Shown here: one piece after another, positions 56,254 through 64,000 of the stretch | How the letters are laid out: every line of letters begins with the position of its first letter | How positions within the stretch are numbered: position 1 is the stretch's first letter | From: Yponomeuta sedellus | Taxonomy: Eukaryota; Arthropoda; Insecta; Lepidoptera; Yponomeutidae | DNA: 64,000 nucleotides | Direction of reading: 5' to 3' | Assembly: GCA_934045075.1 (NCBI GenBank) | Contig: OW203723.1 | Span: 20,134,035-20,198,034 of the forward strand | The notes under the pieces: model-generated | Seen by the model: the letters and a program-made list of their open reading frames with translations, nothing else | Told to the model about the DNA's origin: nothing | The model's database searches: none | Program-made: the position numbers and the translations under genes

Positions 56254-59200
56254 GTAAGTACCTTAGTTGCTCGAGAGCAATTCTACGAGTAGTAGAAGAA
56301 AGGATAAACGATTATTTGAGAGTAGTGTTGCGGACACTACTCTCAAATAATCAAGATGTATATGTACTCGATTATCCAAGTAAAGTTATAACTGTAAAAT
56401 AAACTTCTTCTTCTTCTAAGCCGCTATGCCCCTAGTAGTACGCTGGACCATCGATCCAGGTTGCTGCAAGCAACTGGATGAGGTAACTTAAGCGGAATTA
56501 TTATGAGTGACTGACTGAACCCAGTGACTGGGGAATCAATCACTTGAGTTAAGCAACAACAGGCGTAGTCAGGTGCACCATGGGTGACCGTCCAGTGACT
56601 ACCGCTAGTGGCATTTTTTCCGAGCGCTTTCGTGCTTCGCAAGGCACTATAAGCCGTTGGTGCCGACTGTCATATAATGACAGTGCGGCAGAGAGCGGCT
56701 TGATAACTTCTGACAGTAAGGCCCGACACTGTCTCACAATCCTCCACCAACCCGGATTTGGCCCCCGTGCTCATTTTCATTCCTTTTAATAACAATCAAG
56801 ATAATCAGTACAAAATTTGGCTAATAAAAATTATAAAAATGAAAAATAAAAATGATAAAAATTATCTGGTACGGATAGCCAGAGGTTGCGGGTTCGAATC
56901 CCGGCATGGGTGAAATTTTTAGCCTCTAAATAGGTTTTTAAATTTGTTCCTTAGCACGGGTTAGTGCATTAAAAATAAAAATAGTGTAAAAATTATGAGT
57001 TCATAAGGGCCCGAATTAAGAATGCACTCGTGACTTCAGTTTTCTAAGTTACTTGGATGTGTGTATACATGCAGAAGTAATCTCACCCTCTAACGGCGAA
57101 TGGAAAATATCAGGGAGAACCCGTGGCTTAGTTGCGCACTATTAACTCTGCCTTTGAGGTAAGTAAGAGCTGGGTAAGCCTACTCTAACTGAAAAATCCT
57201 TTGCACCCTCTCCCATATCATCCTCCGGATTGTGTGCGAGGACATCAGTACGAGGGGCGGATTTGGCCCGTGCGCCGCGTAGTAAGCTGACAAATATGCG
57301 TTCAGCCTAAAAACCAGGAAAAAATGTTCATTTGTTTTTCAGGAAGCTCCATACATTTTATACACTCACAGACTTTACATCGATGGCCTTGGTGCCAGCC
57401 AACCCGTAGTTCTGACGTCTTGGACCCACAATAAGTACTCGAGGGAAGTGGACCTATTTCCGCCCAAAATGACAAAAGGTTATGCTGGACACAGATTTGT
57501 TGTGGCGGCTGCTAACCAACCTCCGTTTGTTATACGCAGGTGAGATGCTATAACATACCTACTGCCGTAAATGGAATGACTTTATTGATGAAAGGTGGTA
57601 AAGCACCGTTAGAACGGCGGAAGTACTTTCATGTACTTTCCCCGATTTTGTTTTTTTTTTGTAAATTTGTAGTAGCTGCACCATACTCTAAGTGAAGGAA
57701 CATATCGTGAAGGAACCTGAGTTTCTGACGTGTTTATACACCTCCACGGTTAAAATTGCCAATCCACAGTGGTCACGGGTGTTAGTTAAGCCTATGTTTT
57801 TTAAAAAACAGTAGAATTTCCAAATATTATTTAATAAAATATATTACGTATTTGAAGCGCTCGTGGCCTAGGCGAACCGAGTTATTGGAATCAATCACTT
57901 GGTTAAGCAACAACAGGCGCGGTCAGGTACAGGATGGGTGAGCGTCCCGTGACTACCGATAGTGGCATTTTTCCGAGCGCTTCCGTACTTCGCAAGGCAC
58001 GTTAAGCCGTTGGTGCCGGCTGTCATATAATGGCAGTCGTTAAGCCATGTCAGAGGCCTTATGGGCGGCTTGATAACTTCTGACAGTAAGGCCCGCCACT
58101 GTCTTACTGTCTTACAATCCTCCACCAACCCGGACTTGGCCCCCGTGGTGGAGTATGGCTTTACCTTCCTGCGATGCAGGAAGAGACCCGTGCCCCAGCA
58201 GTGGGGACATACAAGGGTTGATAACAATTACGTATTTACCGTCTGTTAAAGGCAGAAGGTGGTTTTGCAGAGTGTTCTTTTAAATGAACGTCAAATACTC
58301 TCAAATAAGTACGGCCATGAGGCTATATCGTATAAATGTCAAAGGTATAAGAACTGGTACCTAATATATTCTAGTAAGTTCAGTATTACCTACATAAGAG
58401 TGTATTACATTAATCAGAAGATAAGGTGGTGAAATATATGAAACAAGTGAATAGTATGGATTTGTTTAAAGGAAATGCAGCTTTGATCCATTTACCTTCT
58501 AAAAAATAAACTTAATCATTAAATTAAATATCGTGATGAAAATACTTTTGGGAAATGTTTTGATTCAGGATTAAAAGTGACCGAGATGGAGGCAACCCAA
58601 GAGTTGTGTGGGAGGGCATAGAATTCAGAATACTTAATCTTTTGGCCGAGAGAAACAACTTTTCTATTGAAGTCATCGAACCGCAAGATCAAAGCATGGG
58701 GTAAGCTTTCAAAACATTAATTATGAAGCGAAAAACTCACTTCTAGAGAGGCCCAACAATAAGAAAATAAGGGAGTGGCGGAAGTCAACTTAAGGATAGA
58801 ATCTCGTAAAAAGATTTAAAAAAAAGGTTTAAAAAAATTACATTAAAAAAAATCTTTACTTTTTCTTTTTCTCTTTTTCTCTAACAGCTATGAGTAGCTC
58901 AGCTGATTATTCATTTATTTAAGAGTAAAATGAAACTAAAGAATTCCAATCATCAAAAATTTACCATTATTTTACATACCTTCATTACACTTTTTATGCT
59001 CTATTCCATGAACTGCACCATCTGTTCAAATATATTTATCTTTCTTTAGGTGTTTGTGTTCTATATTGTCAATAAACGAGATGCCTTTTCTACAACATTA
59101 TTTTATGCACCTTTGTCCAGCCCCGGAGATGCAGTAGCGAAAGAAGTATCAATGGGTAGGGCAGATATTGCCATAGCAGGAATGTATCTTACACGTGAAC

Positions 59201-62200
59201 GGATTCAAGAGATGGACATGACCTCGTCACACTCGCAAGACTGCGCCGTATTTGTGACGCTACTATCTACAGCTTTACCTAGGTATGTGTGTATGATGAT
59301 ACCGTCAACTTCTACGCGACCTAATGTAGTATCAAGTGCTAATGTGATAAGGTATCTTTCATATATTTTACTTTTCAGTTTTTCTTGTGGATATTTGTCT
59401 AGTTCACAAACCGTTTATATGTTAACCACTCTGAATCAGAGTTTTGATTCCACAACGTATCGTACTTAAACATTATATTATTATTATTTATATAGACTAT
59501 TCTATATATTCCTTGGTTTTAATATATGCTTGTTCTATTCTTTTTTTATAGTCTCTCTGTCGTGTTCCTAATCTGGTGGATGGATATTCTATACCTTTTT
59601 TTGCAAGCCCGGTCGCATTCAGTGCAGTTTAGTTGTTTGTCATCATTATTATATTGTAAGTAGAGAAGGGATTAAACCTAATTTTTTGCGGGGCGAACGC
59701 AAGGGCGTGGAGAAGTTTGAAAATAATCTTCAATCTCTAGAAGCGTCAAGCAAGGAAAACTAAGTACCTAGAAGAATATGAAATAGAAAGAAGAACATTG
59801 TCAAATGATTAAGTACTTATTACAAGGTGAATTAGAGCAATTCATAATGAGACTGCGAATGACTACTTGCATAAAGTGAAAATAGGGTAATAATAGGCTA
59901 CAGCAAAAGTGCAGTGTTGTTTTTAAATGTTGACGAAACTGTTCTAACATATATTGCCAATTATAGGGCCGAAGTATTTTAAGACAAGTGCAGGAGTTGG
60001 TGGAGTATACAGAGGCTCCATCGAAGGAAAGGCGATTGTTATGAACCACTGCAGTTTAATTCTCATTTCAGGTATCGCGCAATTTTAGGCCCATTTCACT
60101 GGCACGTTTGGGTGGCCCTAACATTCACCTACCTCATAGGTATCTTTCCTTTGGCCTTCTCCGATAAACACACTTTAAGACATTTGCTGCATAACCGTGG
60201 TGAAGTAGAAAATATGTTCTGGTATGTCTTTGGAACGTTTACCAACTGTTTTACATTTGTCGGAAAGAACTCTTGGAGTAAGACTGATAAAGTCACTACG
60301 CGCCTTCTTATTGGTAAGGAATCAATTACGTGCATTAATGTCGTTGTATTTGCAGGACAATACCTACATATTAATAATTACTGGTTAATTTTGTTTTCTT
60401 TTTTTCTTAGGGTGGTACTGGATCTTTACTATAATAATTACAAGCTGTTATACTGGGTCAATAATAGCCTTTGTGACCCTACCAGTTTTTCCCGAGACAA
60501 TTGATACGATTGATCAACTTTTAAAGGGATTCTTTCGACTTGGAACATTGGGTAAGAATTTCGACATTATGTCATGTGAGCAGCCATGACCCAGAACGGA
60601 TTATATGTAGCTAATACGGCTTTAATTTGTCAAATAGGTTTTAACTTTATGAAAGAATCAAAGCGGCCTCCTTTTCTGTAAGAATTATTACGAAGAAGTC
60701 AATGTATAGCTATGCTAGATAATTAATGCCGTGTTTAGTTTGACAGCAACTTCTCCACTACATAGAGGTTACTACTACCAGTAAGACGTTATAGTGCCTG
60801 GAACTCTCTCTCTCTTTCTCTGTCTCTCTAGCCTATATAATCAAATCTGATCATCATCACCAACTTCATCTTTTAGTAACATCTCGGTATATTCGACCTA
60901 ACCCGCAGGAAAGGTGATGTTATTAAGTGCCAAATCGTACGGATCCAACTATGATTCTAGTTTCCTGACGTGTTCCTTTACCTCTAGCAACCTGCGTTGT
61001 TAAGCGACCGCGGTGCGTGCGGCCGCTTTGCACTACTTTTTAATGCAAAGATTTTCACAATACACATTTCCAGACCGTGGAGGCTGGGAGCGCTGGTTCT
61101 TCAACTCCTCCGATCCCCAGACAAACAAACTGCTGAGGAAGATGGAATTCGTACCAAATGTTGAGGCCGGCATTAGGAACACTACCAAAGCTTTCTTTTG
61201 GTCGTACGCTTTCCTCGGATCGCAGGCCGAGTTGGAGTACATTGTTCAGGCTAACTTTACGGCTACTAAGTAAGTGGTTACGACGATCAGGCTATTCGAT
61301 TAATTAAAAAAAGAAGAAATGCCTAAGCATCATTATGTTGTACTTGTTAATGGATACCGTCTTTCTGCGGAAAGGAATTGTTGATCAAGTTGAAATTAAT
61401 ATAAAATATATACTAAAGTTTATGGTCACTTGAACTTTAATTTTTTTTGTGGCACGGCTAAGATGGAGCTCGTTTTTTTCTGGCTGGCGTGAATATTTTC
61501 TAAGCTTTACAGACTTCCAGCCGAGTGCAACTTCAGAGTGTAGGTATGTCTGCAGACGACTGCAGAGCATATTCGAGCCATAATAATTTGTCTTCCCTTT
61601 TTCTCGGTGACAGATTTTTACATGGTACTAACACTTTGGTACGTTTTAAAAAATTCAAATTTTGAACTCGCAGGTCAAAACGAGCGCAGCTTCACGTATC
61701 AGACGAATGCTTTGTCCCATTTGGTGTATCCATAGGATTTCCAAACCAGTCCCTGTACACAACGAAATTAAGCGGCGACATTCAAAGAATGCTTCAAAGT
61801 GGCTTATTGGATAAGATTTCTAACGAAGTAAAGTGGGAGATGCAGAGAAGTCCTACTGGGAAACTCCTTGCAGTAAGGTTCATTTTGGTTTAAATTAGGT
61901 ATTAATATATCAAAGCCGAGAGCCGGCGTTAGCATAAAAATAATAACGTGCTTCTTGATAGAATTGTTCAGAAAATAAAGATGAGTTCGAACCCTATTTT
62001 TGAATGAAGCTTTAAGATATAAGATGTAGGACTTTTATTTTGAAACTTTCTTTGTACAGGAAGCTCTGTAGCTTGAATTTTATTAAAAAGACTATTTTAT
62101 CTTTTTCTTTCAGGCGGGTTCTGGCGACCTCAAAATAGTATCAGCTGAAGAAAAAGGCCTAACGCTTGAAGACACACAAGGAATGTTCCTACTTCTAGCT

Positions 62201-62677
62201 GCAGGTTTTCTTATTGGCGCAGCGGCCTTGATCTCCGAATGGATGGGCGGATGCTCGAGACACTGTCCTATTTGGCGGAAGAAAGCCAAAGCCCCAACCA
62301 GTTCTAGCTCCAGAGATAATCTCATACCGACGCCGAGATCAAACGACGACAGTGAGATTAAAATCATACCTGACAGTGCTGATAGCAGATCACATTTTGA
62401 CCCGAGAGTTGCGAGCGTAGATTCTACGGATACTTTGGAAGGCCAGTTGATTCATGTAACAGATGAAAATATAATAGTCCACGAAGGATTCGATGTCGAG
62501 GATTGGGATACGAGGAGGTCAAGCTCGGTAGCCTTTGACAAGGAAGTGCAAGAGATTTTCGATAGAGATCTTAGAAGGCGGAGATTCCAGTCCGATGGCG
62601 TCATTGATGTAAAGGAGAAAGACAGAGGGAAGACGGATTCGTACGGGGCGTTTGGTGATAGGGTGTCTTTAGAATAA
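55519..62677 (+). CDS. Ir21a: Ionotropic receptor 21a (cool-sensing IR), nine exons
   Basis: A variant ionotropic glutamate receptor of sensory neurons. In flies and mosquitoes IR21a works with co-receptors IR25a and IR93a in cool sensing. Exons: 55519-56253, 57343-57539, 58569-58700, 59121-59282, 60072-60313, 60411-60551, 61074-61269, 61674-61872, 62114-62677. All joins are in phase and give about 855 residues, close to the fly protein. Residues 1-19 form a signal peptide, followed by an N-terminal domain. Lobe S1 spans roughly 295-405 (FVVAAANQPPFVIR, then ADIAIAGMYLTRERIQEMD). M1 is about 420-440, the pore loop is near ENMFWYVFGTFTNCFTF, and M3 contains TSCYTGSIIAFVTLP. Lobe S2 begins at DRGGWERWFFN, and M4 is about 691-713 (GMFLLLAAGFLIGAAALISE). 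A cytosolic tail of about 140 residues follows. The DRGGWERW, FFWSYAFLGSQAELEYIVQ and LTLEDTQGMFLL segments match what I recall of fly IR21a and not IR93a or IR40a. The TxxR pattern of the glutamate-receptor S1 site (TRER) is retained. Confidence 0.9.
56310..56352. repeat. Perfect 19-bp hairpin in Ir21a intron 1
   Basis: 56310-56328 and 56334-56352 are exact inverse repeats (GATTATTTGAGAGTAGTGT) around a 5-base loop TGCGG, 57 bases after the exon 1 donor. Confidence 0.6.
56515..56767 (+). mobile_element. 5S-derived SINE in Ir21a intron 1
   Basis: The 5S-like head (GAGTTAAGCAACAACAGGCG, ATGGGTGACCG) and the body up to GGATTTGGCCCCCGTG are present; the terminal 80 bases are missing. The sequence just before it (56424-56510) may be its diverged start. 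Confidence 0.65.
56868..56996 (+). mobile_element. SINE family B, 5'-truncated, in Ir21a intron 1
   Basis: From TCTGGTACGGATAGCCAGAG through the B box GGTTCGAATCCC and the CCTCTAAATAGGTTTTTAAA body to GCACGGGTTAGTGCATT. The A box is missing. Confidence 0.7.
57343..59282 (+). CDS. Ir21a: Ir21a exons 2-4: ligand-binding lobe S1
   Basis: 57343-57539 (phase 0 in, 2 out), 58569-58700 (2 in, 2 out), 59121-59282 (2 in, 2 out). They encode VVLTSWTHNKYSREVDLFPP, then the lobe S1 core including VVWEGIEFRILNLLAERNNF (the position of the GYCIDLL-like element of glutamate receptors) and GRADIAIAGMYLTRERIQEM. The acceptor at 59120 (CACCTTTGTCCAG) is preferred because it alone keeps phase. Confidence 0.88.
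57854..58221 (+). mobile_element. 5S-derived SINE, full-length copy in Ir21a intron 2
   Basis: Starts GAAGCGCTCGTGGCC, includes GTTAAGCAACAACAGGCGCG and GGATGGGTGAGCG, and ends GGGGACATACAAGGGTTGATA. With 7987-8340 it defines the family's full length of about 355-370 bp. Confidence 0.72.
60072..60551 (+). CDS. Ir21a: Ir21a exons 5-6: M1, pore loop and M3
   Basis: 60072-60313 (phase 2 in, 1 out) and 60411-60551 (1 in, 1 out), separated by a 97-base intron. They encode M1 (WHVWVALTFTYLIGIFPLAF), the pore region (VENMFWYVFGTFTNCFTFVG), and M3 (WYWIFTIIITSCYTGSIIAF). As in other IRs, the glutamate-receptor SYTANLAAF signature is altered, here to CYTGSIIAF. Confidence 0.9.
61074..61872 (+). CDS. 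Ir21a: Ir21a exons 7-8: ligand-binding lobe S2
   Basis: 61074-61269 and 61674-61872. They encode DRGGWERWFFNSSDPQTNKL, FFWSYAFLGSQAELEYIVQA, and DECFVPFGVSIGFPNQSLYT followed by SGLLDKISNEVKWEMQRSP. Both donors (AA|GTAAGT, GCA|GTAAGG) are strong. The intron before 61074 contains a CT-rich microsatellite (about 60806-60832). Confidence 0.9.
62114..62677 (+). CDS. Ir21a: Ir21a exon 9: M4 and cytoplasmic tail
   Basis: Phase 0 entry (CTTTCAG|GCGGGTTCT), 187 codons and TAA. M4 is followed by a Cys/Trp/Lys juxtamembrane segment (GGCSRHCPIWRKKAK) and an acidic, Ser/Arg-rich tail. A long tail is also seen in the fly protein. Confidence 0.92.
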   Translation, partial: AGSGDLKIVSAEEKGLTLEDTQGMFLLLAAGFLIGAAALISEWMGGCSRHCPIWRKKAKAPTSSSSRDNLIPTPRSNDDSEIKIIPDSADSRSHFDPRVASVDSTDTLEGQLIHVTDENIIVHEGFDVEDWDTRRSSSVAFDKEVQEIFDRDLRRRRFQSDGVIDVKEKDRGKTDSYGAFGDRVSLE

Positions 62678-62891
62678 GGTCGATATTTTAAATGGAAATA
62701 GATGCAGTATGACACTAAGGCAATAATGTATAGCGCTTACGAAAGTATTAGTTAAAAAATGCAGTATGATTTGATAGAAACAATGATCCAAGGATTCTTA
62801 GTAAACTACCCAGCAGGTCATGTTTTTTTTGGACCCTTAAAAGGTGGTAACCAAGTAGTCACTTATACATAGTATTGTAGCAGGAGAGTGA

Positions 62892-62897
62892 AATAAA
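62892..62897 (+). promoter_or_regulatory. Polyadenylation signal of Ir21a
   Basis: AATAAA 215 bases after the stop codon, the first canonical signal downstream. Confidence 0.6.
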
Positions 62898-62921
62898 AAC
62901 GTCACAAATGACATCCAACTC

Positions 62922-62927
62922 TTTATT
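62922..62927 (-). promoter_or_regulatory. Possible polyadenylation signal of a convergent gene
   Basis: TTTATT on the plus strand (AATAAA on the minus strand) 25 bases beyond the Ir21a signal. Positions 62930-64000 show AT-rich sequence with no recognised coding frame, which could be a long 3' UTR of a minus-strand gene outside the window. Confidence 0.3.
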
Positions 62928-62929
62928 AT

Positions 62930-64000
62930 CCTTCGAACAGTCATCAAAATAATTTATAACAATTTTCTAACACTGTCGGTAAACATTAATATTTTCAATC
63001 ACCCACTGAGATGGATTATCGTACAATGTACCTATTACACAGGCGTAGAAACTGTGGCACTCTGGGCCGTTCAATAATGCAATATTTGGCCCGGCCTTAC
63101 CTTAAACGTAACTATACACTATGACTTAAATCGTCGAGAGGTACCAATCAAACAAACGACTGGATCCACTCGCTTAATCAGTAAAAATATCAATAAAATA
63201 CAACAGATGAACATACTCCTTGCATTCTTTGTAAAATTCAAACGATAAACCTAATTCCTACCTAAACTTTCCATAACGCGTACGCATTATGTATTGCACA
63301 ACTGATTTTCCAAGTGAAATTAACATGAATCGACTTGAGTATTCAAAAGGGGATATGTATTTATATTTTTGTCTCTACATCCTATTAGGGTTGTTCACGA
63401 TCGGCTGTGGTGCAATAGCAAAAAGGTGATAAAAGAACTCATAAAGTGCCTTCAGTGTACTTTGCACATAAATTGTTAGCGTTACAGTATACCATACTTA
63501 TGACTATTTTTTTATGTAAATGCAGTGAAATACTCATCCTAATAAATAAGTTAACGAAAAGTGGAAAAAAATAAAATCTCTTTGCTATTGGAACACAGCA
63601 AAATAGTAAGAGAAAAACATACACGAAAATAGGTATATCTACGAAAAACAAACCAAGCAAACCTTTTTTACAAAATGACACAACGCGGTTGTGCGTTAAA
63701 AATGAACATGAATACATGATACATACAATACTATAATTATAATGTATTCGTCTATAGTTAAACTTGCACTCATTCCCGATTGCAAAGTTCACAACCTCGG
63801 AAATTATGCTCCCAAATACCAGCTTAGAAGTTGAAAATTACGTTTAATATACCACTTTTCCTATACTTTGTGCAACATCATCAACATTTTGCATATACCA
63901 TTTACTTGAATCTACTTGGACAAGGTCTCAGTGCATTGGATAGTCACGAGGTAACAAATTTGCGTACAAAATGTACGTCTCTATATATTTTTCCTTTCAC
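62930..64000. other. No gene recognised
   Basis: A 117-codon minus-strand frame (63439-63792) is AT-driven, with runs of Phe, Tyr and Ile and no domain. No repeat family was recognised. Confidence 0.4.

Noticed and set aside
55519..62677. Assignment to IR93a or IR40a
   Set aside because: The S2 and M4 segments (DRGGWERW, LTLEDTQGMFLL) fit IR21a as I recall it. Length and long tail also agree.
63439..63792. 117-codon minus-strand frame with hydrophobic residues
   Set aside because: The composition reflects AT-rich DNA. No start context or family resemblance; more likely untranslated sequence.

Overview
The window is eukaryotic and almost certainly from a lepidopteran insect (moth or butterfly). 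It is AT-rich and intron-dense, with GT-AG splice sites. It carries two insect-specific genes and is packed with short transposable elements of the kind seen in moth genomes: tRNA- and 5S-derived SINEs, LINE 3' ends with simple tails, and MITEs from the piggyBac, PIF/Harbinger and Tc1/mariner groups. The species cannot be named from the sequence alone.

Region 1 to about 37.9 kb holds no complete gene that I can recognise. It is a mosaic of repeats. These include a SINE family whose 5' part resembles 5S ribosomal RNA, several tRNA-derived SINE families, a TTAA-flanked piggyBac-like MITE, a 537-bp TTA-flanked element carrying a MADF-domain fragment, a Tc1/mariner-like MITE with 48-bp perfect terminal repeats, eroded LINE C-termini, fold-back (snap-back) repeat dimers, a long TTTG microsatellite, and one possible minus-strand exon just before 37.7 kb. 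Much of this stretch may be the first intron of the next gene, whose signal-peptide exon was not found.

Region 37,970-53,735 (+) is a very large chitin deacetylase gene of the CDA5 type. I reconstruct 17 exons. They give a chitin-binding domain, then a very long acidic, Q/N/P- and S/T-rich linker spread over two giant exons and several small ones, then the polysaccharide deacetylase domain. Two duplicated 226-bp exons encode alternative versions of the first catalytic motif. They have identical length and phases, so the gene should make two catalytic isoforms by mutually exclusive splicing.

Region 55,519-62,677 (+) is a nine-exon ionotropic receptor gene encoding about 855 residues, best identified as Ir21a, the cool-sensing variant ionotropic glutamate receptor. 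It has a TATA box upstream, a signal peptide, split ligand-binding lobes, three membrane segments, a pore loop and a long cytoplasmic tail. Its introns contain 5S-derived and tRNA-derived SINEs.

The two genes lie head to tail about 1.8 kb apart and have unrelated roles: extracellular cuticle/chitin modification and sensory-neuron thermosensation. After 62.7 kb there is no recognisable coding sequence. A reverse-strand polyadenylation signal lies 25-30 bases after the Ir21a one and hints at a convergent gene beyond the window.
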